Assembly: GCF_041549525.1 (NCBI RefSeq)
Contig: NZ_CP157456.1
Location: forward strand, 3,348,001 to 3,412,000
Origin: Paenarthrobacter aurescens
GTDB lineage: Bacteria; Actinomycetota; Actinomycetes; Actinomycetales; Micrococcaceae
Direction: 5' to 3'
DNA length: 64,000 bases
Translations under genes and position numbers: made by a program
Part shown: one piece after another, positions 24,890 through 33,310 of the stretch
Layout: each line of letters begins with the position of its first letter
Numbering within the stretch: position 1 is the stretch's first letter
Notes under the pieces: generated by a model
Told to the model about the DNA's origin: nothing
The model's database searches: none
The model's input: only the letters and a program-made list of their open reading frames with translations

Positions 24890-26010
24890 CCACTCAATTC
24901 ACGGCCGATGTGACTGCATACAAGGCATCCGCAACAACCCGGACCGCGCCAGGGAACGTAGCCGACCGCGCAGTGAAGCGCCAGCGGGCACTGGACATCC
25001 TGGACGCCTCCGGCCGGGATTCTTTGTTACTCACGTCCAACACGGCCCTTACCTGGTACTTGGACGGCAGTCGGGTGCACATCAGCCTGGCCGGTGACCC
25101 CATAGCGGCTCTCCTGGTGGACCGCTCAGGCGATCATCTGGTGACGTTCAACAACGAGGCTGGCCGGATGGCGGCCGAGGAACTGCCGGACGGCGTGAAC
25201 CTGCACACCGTCCCGTGGCATGGCCAATTGCATGCGGCCGCTGCGGATCTGGCCGTTGATGGGCACCCTTTGGTGGAGGCAGCAGTGACCACCGAGCTTC
25301 GCGCGGCCCGGCAGCAGCTCCTCCCAGCCGAAGCCGCCCGTTATGCTGAACTTTCCGCTGACGCCGCGGCAGCCATGACCGACGTCCTCACTGCTGCTAC
25401 CCCGGAAACCACGGAATTCGAGCTCGTTTCCCAACTGGCCGCGAAGATTGTGGCAGTTGGCGCCGAACCTCTGGTGCTCCTGTGCAATGGGGCTTCCCGC
25501 AGCGAATTCCGTCACCCCCTGGCCACGCACTCCCCCATCGGCCGCCGGGCCATGGCCGTAGTGTGCGCCCGCCGGAACGGCCTGGTAGCCAACCTCACCC
25601 GTTGGGTGGCGTTCGACGCCGGTACTCCCCAGGAGCTCGACGCCGAGGCCCGCATCGCCGCCGTTGAGGCCGACATCTTCCGGGCCACCGTCCCCGGAGC
25701 CAGGCTCAACGAAGTCTTCACCGGGATCAAGCAGGCCTACGCCCGGCACGGCTTCGGCGAGGACCAGTGGACACTTCACCACCAGGGCGGACCCGCCGGC
25801 TATGCAGGCCGCGATCCCCGCGTCACAGCAGAGGTAACGGACACCATCGTCCTCAACCAACCCTTTACATGGAACCCGTCCGGCCCCGGCGTGAAGATCG
25901 AGGACACTGTGCTGCTCACGGATTCCGGTCTGCGCGTCCTGACCACCGACCACCGCTGGCCGGGCACCCAGGTGGATGGCCGTCGTCGTCCGCTGACCCT
26001 GCGCCCGTAA
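24886..26010 (+). CDS. M24-fold (creatinase/aminopeptidase P-like) protein with degenerate metal ligands
   Basis: The 374-residue protein has the two-domain layout of Xaa-Pro peptidase-like M24 proteins: a creatinase-type N-domain (to ~145) and a pita-bread C-domain. However, the canonical metal-binding pattern is mostly lost: the region expected to hold the two Asp reads VVCARRNGLVANLTRW (C227/N236), the first Glu of IEPG is replaced in WNPSGPG (N330), while His298/299 and Glu339 (KIEDT) remain. As in creatinase, a metal-independent hydrolase or lyase activity is possible. Co-translation with the DUF6807 fusion protein suggests a role in the same sugar pathway, not in peptide turnover. A strong terminator follows. 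Confidence 0.78.
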   Translation: MTTQFTADVTAYKASATTRTAPGNVADRAVKRQRALDILDASGRDSLLLTSNTALTWYLDGSRVHISLAGDPIAALLVDRSGDHLVTFNNEAGRMAAEELPDGVNLHTVPWHGQLHAAAADLAVDGHPLVEAAVTTELRAARQQLLPAEAARYAELSADAAAAMTDVLTAATPETTEFELVSQLAAKIVAVGAEPLVLLCNGASRSEFRHPLATHSPIGRRAMAVVCARRNGLVANLTRWVAFDAGTPQELDAEARIAAVEADIFRATVPGARLNEVFTGIKQAYARHGFGEDQWTLHHQGGPAGYAGRDPRVTAEVTDTIVLNQPFTWNPSGPGVKIEDTVLLTDSGLRVLTTDHRWPGTQVDGRRRPLTLRP

Positions 26011-26018
26011 GCAAACGC

Positions 26019-26059
26019 AAAGGGGCGGGGTCACCGTAATGGTGACCCCGCCCCTTTTA
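26019..26059. terminator. Bidirectional intrinsic terminator
   Basis: AAAGGGGCGGGGTCACC pairs perfectly with GGTGACCCCGCCCCTTT over 17 bp with a 5-nt loop, followed by T residues on the plus strand and preceded by A residues for the minus strand. It separates the M24-like gene from the convergent aldehyde dehydrogenase gene. Confidence 0.9.
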
Positions 26060-26090
26060 GTGTGCGCTTACCCAGGAGATAAGGGGTGGA

Positions 26091-27542
26091 TTAGCCGAGC
26101 GTCAGCACGCCATCCACGCGACGCGGAATGCCCAGCGGATTGGAGTCGTGCAGCGCCGGGTGCAGCACAGTCTCCGGTGCATCCTGGTAGGCCACCGGGC
26201 GCTGGAAGCGACGGACCGCAGTGGCACCTACGGAGGTGAACAGCGACGTCGTGGCCGGGTACGGGCCACCGTGCTGCTGCGCCCAATTCACGGCCACCCC
26301 TGTGGGCCACCCGTCAAAGAGGACCCGCCCGGCGAGGCCGCTGAGCTGCTCCACGAGCGCGGAAACGTCCTCACCCGGCTGGGCGTGGACCGTGCCGGTC
26401 AGGCTGCCGGGAACCTTGGCCAGGGCCGCGGCGAGCTCGTCCTGGTTGGCATATTCAATGAGCAACGTGGTGGGGCCAAAGCACTCCTCCAGCAATTCCT
26501 CGGGACGTTCCAGAACGTTCGCGGCACTGGTGGAGAACACCACGGGTGCGGCGCCGTCAGCCAGGCTGTCCTGCTGCACGGTTCCGCTGACGACGGCGAC
26601 TCCCGGCTGGTCTGCGACGTTCCGCAGCCCATCCGGATAAGCCTCTGCGATCCTCTCAGTGAGCATGGCTGCCGTGGGCTTGTCCTTGCTGGCTTCAGCC
26701 AAATGAGCTGCGAAGTCCGTGCCTGCGGGGATGAACACGAGCCCCGGCTTGGTGCAGAACTGTCCGGCGCCCATGGTGAAGGAGCCCGCCAAACCGGCGG
26801 CGAGCTGCTGCCCACGCTCGGCGAGTGCATCCGCAGTGATCACCACCGGGTTCAGGCTCCCCAGCTCCCCGTAAAAGGGAATGGGCTCAGGGCGGGAGTT
26901 TGCGAGATCGAACAGCGCCCGCCCGCCAGGGATGGAACCGGTGAAGCCCACAGCCTTGATGGCCGGGTCCTGAACCAGTGCAGTGCCGGCCTCGCGTCCA
27001 CTGACCAGCGCAAAAATGCCGTCCGGAGCTCCGGCCTTGGCCAAAGCTTCGCTGACAATCTCCGCCGTCCGCTCAGAGAGCCGGATATGTCCGGAGTGGG
27101 CTTTGACAACAACCGGGCAACCCACAGCCAGCGCCGAGGCGGTGTCGCCCCCGGCCACGGAGAAAGCGAACGGGAAGTTTGATGCCGAGAACACCGCTAC
27201 CGGCCCAATGGGACGCAGGATGCGGCGCAAATCAGGCTTTGGCGGAGCAGACGTGGGATCAGCGTGATCAATGACGGCCTCAAGGTAGGAGCCCTCGGTG
27301 ATCACCTTGGCGAACAACCGCAGCTGTCCGCTGGTCCGGGCTACCTCACCGGTAAGCCGGACGGTGCCAAGGCTCGTCTCGGAATCGGCAATGGCCACCA
27401 GTTCAGTGACGTTTGCGTCCAAGGCGTCGGCGACGGCGGTAAGCCAGGATGCGCGCTCAGCGTCGGAAGCTGCTGCGGTCACCTTCGCAGCTTCCGTGGC
27501 GGCTGCCGTGATGGCGGTCAGGTCAAGAGTTGCTGTACTCAA
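26091..27542 (-). CDS. 2-oxoglutarate semialdehyde dehydrogenase (NADP-type aldehyde dehydrogenase)
   Basis: This enzyme oxidises 2-oxoglutarate semialdehyde to 2-oxoglutarate, the last step of aldarate and non-phosphorylative pentose catabolism. The 483-residue protein has the aldehyde dehydrogenase residues Asn122 (SASNFPFAFS), Glu226 (GELGSLNP) and nucleophile Cys263 (GAGQFCTKPG); the GELGSLNPV motif is typical of the semialdehyde dehydrogenase subgroup. I chose the TTG at 27542 with AAAGGA eight bases upstream; it overlaps the upstream dehydratase by 20 bp. It is the last gene of a five-gene operon that begins at 32070. Confidence 0.9.
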   Translation of the reverse strand: MSTATLDLTAITAAATEAAKVTAAASDAERASWLTAVADALDANVTELVAIADSETSLGTVRLTGEVARTSGQLRLFAKVITEGSYLEAVIDHADPTSAPPKPDLRRILRPIGPVAVFSASNFPFAFSVAGGDTASALAVGCPVVVKAHSGHIRLSERTAEIVSEALAKAGAPDGIFALVSGREAGTALVQDPAIKAVGFTGSIPGGRALFDLANSRPEPIPFYGELGSLNPVVITADALAERGQQLAAGLAGSFTMGAGQFCTKPGLVFIPAGTDFAAHLAEASKDKPTAAMLTERIAEAYPDGLRNVADQPGVAVVSGTVQQDSLADGAAPVVFSTSAANVLERPEELLEECFGPTTLLIEYANQDELAAALAKVPGSLTGTVHAQPGEDVSALVEQLSGLAGRVLFDGWPTGVAVNWAQQHGGPYPATTSLFTSVGATAVRRFQRPVAYQDAPETVLHPALHDSNPLGIPRRVDGVLTLG

Positions 27543-28698
27543 TGCGGTTTCCTTTACTGTCAGGGACGGCGCCCTCGGCGATGGCACTTTCGTAGGCTGC
27601 GCCCGCAGGGGCGGGCTGCTTGTCAGTGAAGTCGAAGCCAAGCCCAAGCCGGCCCGTGCTGCTGAGCCGGCTTCTGCCGGAACCGGCACTGATCTTTACC
27701 GGGGAGGCTGCGGCAAGGAGTCCGAGTTGTTCGAAGGATGCATCTTCCACGTCCTCCACGCTTACTGCCTCGGCCAGGGTCAGAGCCAACTGCCCGGAGA
27801 GCTCCGGGAGCAGGTGCGGTGCCAGCCTGATGCTGTTGGCACGTGCCAATTCCACGATCCTGCGGAACGGGGTAATGCCGCCCACACGGACGATGTTGGG
27901 CTGGATGATGTCCACGGCTTCGGCCTCGATGAAGTCGCGGAACCGGTAAATGGTGTGGACGTTCTCCCCAAGGGCGATTGGCACGGGCGAATGTTTGCGC
28001 AAACGCCGGTAAGCCCAGAGGTCATCGGCGCGGAGGGGTTCTTCCAACCATTCCAGTCCGTACTCCCCCAGAACCTCTAAGGCACGGAACGTGTGGGCCA
28101 GGTCCCAGCGCTGGTTGGCGTCGATCATGAGCAAGCGGTCCGGCCCGATCACCTGCCGCACAGCGGCCACGCGTTCGGCATCTTCCCGGAGCTCCGGTTT
28201 ACCCACCTTGATCTTCACTGCGTTATGCCCGGCTGCAACCCAACGCTGGGCCTGTTCCACCAACTGATCCAGGCTGTAATGCAGGTTCACGCCGGAGCCA
28301 TACACTTCCACGGACTCGTGGCGCTGGCCAAGAAGGCCCGTGACGGATGTGCCTGCTTGCCGTGCTTTCAGGTCCCACAGGGCCAGGTCCACACCAGCCA
28401 TGGCTATGGTGGTGAGGCCTCCCCCGCCCGCTTCGTGCAGCCTCTTCCAGAGCTGGTCCCACACCATTTCCGGGTTGGCTTCCAGCCCGGCCACAAAAGG
28501 CGCAATATCGTAATCCAGCAGGGCCTTCACTGCCTGGGGACCAATGGTGGGTGTCCACGAGAAACCGTGGCCAGTGCCGCCGTCGTCGTTGGTCAGTTCG
28601 GTGACAATCACGTGGTTCTCTGGCGCCTCAACACCCCAGCTGCGCAGCAGCGGGACCGTGATCAGCCGGGTGGTGAGGCCCGTGATGCGGGCCGGCAT
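27523..28698 (-). CDS. Enolase-superfamily sugar acid dehydratase (mandelate racemase/muconate lactonising type)
   Basis: The 391-residue protein has the catalytic layout of the superfamily: KIKVG (Lys162/164), metal ligands Asp193 (DANQ), Glu219 (EEP) and Glu245 (GEN), and a general base His295 (APHLLPE). Such enzymes dehydrate aldonic or aldaric acids by abstracting the proton alpha to the carboxylate. Because the next two steps of the operon are KdgD and a 2-oxoglutarate semialdehyde dehydrogenase, I infer galactarate or glucarate dehydration to 5-dehydro-4-deoxyglucarate. The exact substrate isomer cannot be read from sequence. Its ATG overlaps the kdgD stop by one base (TGATG). Confidence 0.82.
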   Translation of the reverse strand: MPARITGLTTRLITVPLLRSWGVEAPENHVIVTELTNDDGGTGHGFSWTPTIGPQAVKALLDYDIAPFVAGLEANPEMVWDQLWKRLHEAGGGGLTTIAMAGVDLALWDLKARQAGTSVTGLLGQRHESVEVYGSGVNLHYSLDQLVEQAQRWVAAGHNAVKIKVGKPELREDAERVAAVRQVIGPDRLLMIDANQRWDLAHTFRALEVLGEYGLEWLEEPLRADDLWAYRRLRKHSPVPIALGENVHTIYRFRDFIEAEAVDIIQPNIVRVGGITPFRRIVELARANSIRLAPHLLPELSGQLALTLAEAVSVEDVEDASFEQLGLLAAASPVKISAGSGRSRLSSTGRLGLGFDFTDKQPAPAGAAYESAIAEGAVPDSKGNRIEYSNS

Positions 28699-29603
28699 CA
28701 GCTGCCGGCCAGCTCGTGGCCCTTGGCCAGGATGGACTTGAGCTCCAACAGTTGTTCCTCGGAGGGGTCCACCAGGGGCGGACGAACCGGGCCCACCGGC
28801 AGGCCGGCGAGACGCAGCCCGGCCTTGATGAGGGAGACGCCGAAGCCCGGGGTCTGGTCGCGGAGCCGTACCAGCGGAGCGTAGAACCCTTCCAGCAGGG
28901 CATGGCGGCGCTCCTCGTCACCTGAGACGTAAGCGTCGTAGTACGCCTTGGCGATTTCCGGCGCCATGGCGAACGCAGCAGAGGAATACAGGGGAATTCC
29001 GAGTCCGCGGTACGCGCCCTGGGTCAGTTCGGCCGTAAGCAGGCCGTTGAAGAGCGCGAAGTCCGTGCGGCCGCTGGCGTTGATCGCGGAGACGATCTCC
29101 TGGGCCAGGCCAACATCTCCGATTCCGTCCTTGAAGCCCACAACCTTCGGGTTGGCGGTGAGGCGGGTGATGGCCTCCGCAGTGAACTTTGCGGTGCCGC
29201 GGTGGTACACGATCACCGGCAGGCTGCTCGCAGCGGCGATGGCCTCAACGTAGGCCACCACGCCATCGGTGGGACCGGTCACCAAGTACGGCGGGAGCAC
29301 CAGGAGGGCATCCGCACCGGCCTCTTCAGCCGCCTTCGCGGCGGCAATAGCGTGACCCAAAGGCCCACCGGCGCCGGAAACAACCGGCACGGCTCCTGCA
29401 ACAGCCTCGACGGCGGCAGTCACCACGGTGCGGATCTCCTCCAGCGAAAGTGCATGGAATTCCCCGGTACCGCACGCGGGAAACACCCCGCCCGGGCCGA
29501 AGGGAAGCCGGGAAGTGATGTGCTCCTTCAGCAACGCCACATCAACGGTGCCGTCTTCAGCGAAGGGAGTGACGGGGAAGAACAGTACGCCGTCAAAGTT
29601 CAT
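28698..29603 (-). CDS. kdgD: 5-dehydro-4-deoxyglucarate dehydratase
   Basis: KdgD decarboxylates and dehydrates 5-dehydro-4-deoxyglucarate to 2-oxoglutarate semialdehyde and CO2. The 301-residue protein belongs to the DHDPS/N-acetylneuraminate lyase family, with Schiff-base Lys158 (VVGFKDGIGD), Tyr133 (VIVYHRG) and the KdgD-type N-terminus NFDGVLFFPVTPF plus PACGTGEFHAL. Position between an aldarate-type dehydratase and the semialdehyde dehydrogenase supports the call. It overlaps the upstream NAD-dependent epimerase-like gene by four bases, so the operon is translationally coupled throughout. Confidence 0.92.
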   Translation of the reverse strand: MNFDGVLFFPVTPFAEDGTVDVALLKEHITSRLPFGPGGVFPACGTGEFHALSLEEIRTVVTAAVEAVAGAVPVVSGAGGPLGHAIAAAKAAEEAGADALLVLPPYLVTGPTDGVVAYVEAIAAASSLPVIVYHRGTAKFTAEAITRLTANPKVVGFKDGIGDVGLAQEIVSAINASGRTDFALFNGLLTAELTQGAYRGLGIPLYSSAAFAMAPEIAKAYYDAYVSGDEERRHALLEGFYAPLVRLRDQTPGFGVSLIKAGLRLAGLPVGPVRPPLVDPSEEQLLELKSILAKGHELAGS

Positions 29604-30619
29604 GGTGTCTCCTTGTGTGCTCCCGCCGGGACCAGGCCGGCGTGGATCTCGTCATTGAGTGCTGCTTTTTCGCTTGCTGCTGTGTCTTCTGCTGCTGCTG
29701 CTGTGTCTTCGCCCTCGAATGGCGGCGTAAGCTCAGTGCGCCACGTGCGCTTCGGCTCCCAGCCGAGGAGCTCACGGGCTTTGTCGATGGAGAACGCCGG
29801 GCCGGTGCCCGTGAGGTGTTCGGTGAGGGGCGCGCTGCCGGGCAGGAACCGCGGGAATAGTTCAGCCAGGGGCGCCGTAGCCAGGGCATCCTTCGCACCT
29901 ACAAAGAACACCTCGCCGTTGGGGATGGCATCCATCTTCTCCAGCAGCACGTCCAGGAACTCAGCTACATCCCGGGCGTCCACGTAATTGAACAGAGCCG
30001 GCGCGGAAAGTGCCGGATCCTGCAACCGCTCACGGACCGTGTGCCCTTGCTGCGTCAGCGCCCCTTCCCACTCCTCCGGGGAAATCACATAGCAGGGACG
30101 GAACGCCGCGTACCTGATCTTGTTGCCCTGCGCCGAAGCGAACATCTGCACGGTCTGCTCGGCGATCAACTTGGACAACGCATACGCGTTCCACGGCTTG
30201 GGCGGCGTCTGCTCGTCCAGAGGGAACGACGGCGGCAGCCACCCGGCCGGTGAACCATAGCCCAGGGCGGTGGGGCTGGACGCCGTCACAATCTTCGGTA
30301 CACCGGCCTCGGTGGCCGCACTGACCACCGCAAAGGCGAGCCGGGTGTTCGTGCTGAAAATGACGTCCTCAGGTGCGCTGAAAGGTACCGCAATAGCAGC
30401 GAGGTGGATGACGGCGTCGGGCGCTGTTTCACGGATGAGCCGCTCAGCTTCGCCCGGAGCCAAAAGGTCAGCCGTGTGCTGTTCCGCTCCAGCCGGCAAC
30501 TGCCCGGCCGGGATGGCATCACGGTCAACCGAGATCACCTTGTGCCCCGCCCCGGCGAGGCCCGCCACTACGCTGCGGCCGAGCCGGCCGGAACCGCCGG
30601 TGACAAAAATCCTGCTCAT
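29600..30619 (-). CDS. NAD-dependent epimerase/dehydratase-family protein (possible uronate dehydrogenase)
   Basis: The 339-residue extended short-chain dehydrogenase has the Rossmann motif TGGSGRLG (7-14), a DLL segment (51-53), NTR in place of the usual NxxG, catalytic TASSPTALG and Tyr146-x3-Lys150 (YALSK). In an operon for aldarate breakdown, oxidation of a uronate to its aldaro-lactone would supply the pathway's substrate, making a uronate dehydrogenase-like role attractive, but general epimerases look similar. The last ~45 residues are Ala/Glu-rich and low-complexity (EDTAAAAEDTAASEKAAL), unusual for the family. It starts 29 bp after the Gfo/Idh stop. Confidence 0.75.
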   Translation of the reverse strand: MSRIFVTGGSGRLGRSVVAGLAGAGHKVISVDRDAIPAGQLPAGAEQHTADLLAPGEAERLIRETAPDAVIHLAAIAVPFSAPEDVIFSTNTRLAFAVVSAATEAGVPKIVTASSPTALGYGSPAGWLPPSFPLDEQTPPKPWNAYALSKLIAEQTVQMFASAQGNKIRYAAFRPCYVISPEEWEGALTQQGHTVRERLQDPALSAPALFNYVDARDVAEFLDVLLEKMDAIPNGEVFFVGAKDALATAPLAELFPRFLPGSAPLTEHLTGTGPAFSIDKARELLGWEPKRTWRTELTPPFEGEDTAAAAEDTAASEKAALNDEIHAGLVPAGAHKETP

Positions 30620-30648
30620 GGTCTCTTCCTTGCTCGGGTAGTGGAGGG

Positions 30649-32070
30649 TCAGGCCTGGCCGCGGCTGAGATCGACCCCAAGGCCAAGCTCACTGATGCGG
30701 ACGGGAAGATCGGTATCCAAGGACTTGTTTCCAGCGATCCCTACAGACACCGAGCGAAGTCCATCAATGTAGCCGGACGGACGGCCCAGCGGATCTATGC
30801 CCGGGCCGTTGAAGAGATCCGATAGCAGCAGGTTGTCGCCGCCGCCATGGCCGCCCTCACCGTTGATGATCGGAACTTCGTAGGCAGCCTCCCAGTGGCG
30901 CTGAACCACCAGGCGCTCGCCGTTGCGGCGCACGGCGTCCTCTTCCTCGATGGGAGTGGCGCTGGGGTCCACCACGGTTTTCTTATCCGTGCTGGACTGG
31001 ACTGCGGCGCGTTCCACCACTTCGAGTTCAGCCCGGCCTTCTGTGCCGTTGACGGTGACGCGGTAGCCTTCCCACGGGCTGTGGGCGTTCAGGGAGTAGC
31101 TCAAGGTGGAGCCGCCCTGATAATCCACTACCAGGGCGAGGTTGTCCTCAATGGTGATGCCCTCCCTGAAAACGTCCTGGTCCCGGATGTAGCCATCAAA
31201 CTTCTCGTTGTCCAAGTACAGGGCCTTCAGTCGCTCGTCCTCGCGCATATCCAGGCGGAACGGATCGTGCCCAAGGCCGTCCACTGTGCCGCGCTCGGGA
31301 CGGGCTCCCAAGCCGCGCTCGGCAGCATTCTTGTCCCCGTAGAAGCGCAGCCCGCCGGAGGCGAACACGCGCTCCGGGACATCGTTGATCCACCAGTTCA
31401 CCAGATCGAAATGGTGGGAGGCTTTGTGGATGAGCAGGCCACCGGAGTTCTTCTTTTCACGGTGCCAGCGGCGGAAGTAGTCAGCACCGTGCACGGTATC
31501 AAGCACCCAGCTGAAGTCCACCGACGTGACCTTGCCGATCACCCCGTTCTGGATGATTTCCTTGAGCGCTGTGTTGCGGGGCGAGTAGCGGTAATTGAAC
31601 GTCACCACAACGTTCCTGCCCGTCTTTGCAACAGCCTCGGTGATACGGCGGCAGCCCTCCACATCAATGGTCAGCGGCTTTTCAACCACGACGTCGGCAC
31701 CCGCCTCGAGCGCTTCAACGATGTAGTCCGCGTGGGTGTAGTCAGGCGTGGTGACAATGACGCGCTCGATGCCGTTGGCCTGGATGAAGTCCGTAAGCTC
31801 CCCGGGTGCAAAAGAAGCTACAGGTTCCGTCCCGCCCAGTTCCTTGATCAGTTCCTGGTAGAAGTCCACCCGGCCCTGGTTGACGTCCGAGAGCGCGATC
31901 AGCTCGGCAACGTCCGCGTGCTGCCCGTAGATGGCCCGGATGTACATTTCAGAGCGGCCGCCGGTTCCGATCAGGGCAATGCGGGTCCGCGGGGAGGTCC
32001 GGGACGGGAGCGCGGTTTCGGCAGATGTGTTCCGGGTCTCGGCTGAGTCGACGTTGACCATGTTGGCCAT
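30649..32070 (-). CDS. Gfo/Idh/MocA-family sugar oxidoreductase
   Basis: The 473-residue protein is a larger member of the family: N-terminal GTGGRSEMY nucleotide-binding loop, VVEKPLTID with the catalytic EKP, and RRWHREKKNSGGLLIHKASH carrying the conserved Lys/His of the substrate domain. I placed the start at the ATG at 32070 (AAAGGGG upstream), not 32139. It is the first gene of the aldarate operon and is separated from the divergent lacI gene by 181 bp containing operator 5. Probably NAD(P)-dependent oxidation of a sugar or cyclitol; it lacks the DUF6807 domain of the two fusion proteins. Confidence 0.88.
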   Translation of the reverse strand: MANMVNVDSAETRNTSAETALPSRTSPRTRIALIGTGGRSEMYIRAIYGQHADVAELIALSDVNQGRVDFYQELIKELGGTEPVASFAPGELTDFIQANGIERVIVTTPDYTHADYIVEALEAGADVVVEKPLTIDVEGCRRITEAVAKTGRNVVVTFNYRYSPRNTALKEIIQNGVIGKVTSVDFSWVLDTVHGADYFRRWHREKKNSGGLLIHKASHHFDLVNWWINDVPERVFASGGLRFYGDKNAAERGLGARPERGTVDGLGHDPFRLDMREDERLKALYLDNEKFDGYIRDQDVFREGITIEDNLALVVDYQGGSTLSYSLNAHSPWEGYRVTVNGTEGRAELEVVERAAVQSSTDKKTVVDPSATPIEEEDAVRRNGERLVVQRHWEAAYEVPIINGEGGHGGGDNLLLSDLFNGPGIDPLGRPSGYIDGLRSVSVGIAGNKSLDTDLPVRISELGLGVDLSRGQA

Positions 32071-32107
32071 GGGAGATGCCCCTTTCAGAAAGGCAGGAGT
32101 GAACCGC

Positions 32108-32156
32108 TTGACGGCCCGGCTTCGTATGGGAAGAATCATGAGAAAGCGTTTTCTCA
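32108..32156 (+). promoter_or_regulatory. Promoter of lacI-type gene with LacI-type operator 5
   Basis: TTGACG (32108-32113) and AAGAAT (32131-32136) are spaced by 17 bp. The operator TGAGAAAGCGTTTTCTCA (32139-32156) has perfect 7-bp outer arms and covers the expected start at about 32143. It sits between the regulator gene and the divergent aldarate operon, so autoregulation and operon control are both expected. Confidence 0.7.
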
Positions 32157-32251
32157 GAGCGTTATAAGCTTTGTATCAAGACTCTGGTGGTCACGTCAAC
32201 CATTGCTCCAACGACGGAGTGTGCGGCAGGCGACCAATGGGAAGGGGCCAC

Positions 32252-33283
32252 ATGGCACGCAGGAACACCAACAGGCGCGTCGGCATAGCCGATGTTGCAG
32301 AGAAGGCGGGCGTCTCACACGCCACGGTTTCGCGCGTCATGAACGGTAATGCCGCCGTGGATCCCGGCATTGCCGCACGGGTCCGGGCAGCTGCCGCGGA
32401 GCTGAAGTACCAGCCCAATCCGGTGGGACGCAGCCTCGCACTGGGCAAAACGGACACTATCGGAATTGTGGTTCCGGACCTTGCCAACCCCACGTTCCAG
32501 GCAATCCTGCGTGGGCTCAGCATCGCCGCGGCCCAGGATGGCTACCGCGTGCTCATTGCCGACTCCTCGGAAGTCACCAGCGAGGAAGCCATCCTTGCCG
32601 GCGAGGCCCGCCGCCGCTGCGATGGCGTAGTGCTCTGCGCTCCCCGCATGAGCGATGCCGAACTTGAAGAACTGGCCCCCACCCTGCACCCGCTGGTGCT
32701 GATCAACCGCACCACCATCGCCACCAACACTCCGAGCCTGAGCGTGGACTACGGACAGGGCATCCAGGAACTGGCCCAGCACCTGGTCACCCTTGGCCAC
32801 CGCCGCCTGGTGTTCCTCTCCGGCCCCGAGCACAGCGCATCCAACCGCCAGCGGCTGGTGGGGCTGGACCAGTTCCGCAAGGAACACCCGGAAATCGAGC
32901 TCGACATGCTCTACGGAGGCTCCAATTTCGATTCCGGTCATGAATCCACCGAAGCCATCATTGCCAGCGGCGCCACCGGCATCCTGGCCTTCAATGACCT
33001 GGTGGCCATGGGCCTGCTCAGCGGGCTGCACGAGCGCGGCATCCGGGTTCCCGAGGACATCTCCGTGACCGGCTTCGACGACATCCCGTTCGCCAAATAC
33101 ACCACTCCGCCGCTGACCACTGCAGCGGTGCCCATCAACGAGCTGGGAAGCCTTGCCTGGCGAAGGATGCGCGAGCAGATCCAGCAGGCGGGGGACGCTT
33201 CCACCCAGGCGCAGGACGAGTTCTCCCCCCGGGTGGAAATCCGCAAGAGCACTGCGGCGCCGGCCCTCAAACCCGCGAGCTGA
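32252..33283 (+). CDS. LacI-family transcriptional regulator of the carbohydrate island
   Basis: The 343-residue protein has a LacI HTH (VGIADVAEKAGVSHATVSRV), the hinge PNPVGRSLAL, and a periplasmic-binding-protein-like effector domain with IGIVVPDLANP, GFDDIPFAKYTTPPLTT and a dimerisation C-terminus. GAAGGGG seven bases before the ATG at 32252 fixes the start. LacI-family HTHs typically recognise palindromes centred on CG, as in the five operators found in this window, one directly at this gene's promoter. The inducer is probably a mono- or oligosaccharide released by the island's enzymes; which one is unknown. Confidence 0.93.
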   Translation: MARRNTNRRVGIADVAEKAGVSHATVSRVMNGNAAVDPGIAARVRAAAAELKYQPNPVGRSLALGKTDTIGIVVPDLANPTFQAILRGLSIAAAQDGYRVLIADSSEVTSEEAILAGEARRRCDGVVLCAPRMSDAELEELAPTLHPLVLINRTTIATNTPSLSVDYGQGIQELAQHLVTLGHRRLVFLSGPEHSASNRQRLVGLDQFRKEHPEIELDMLYGGSNFDSGHESTEAIIASGATGILAFNDLVAMGLLSGLHERGIRVPEDISVTGFDDIPFAKYTTPPLTTAAVPINELGSLAWRRMREQIQQAGDASTQAQDEFSPRVEIRKSTAAPALKPAS

Positions 33284-33310
33284 CTCTCACCCCCATGGCT
33301 ATGGGGGCGG

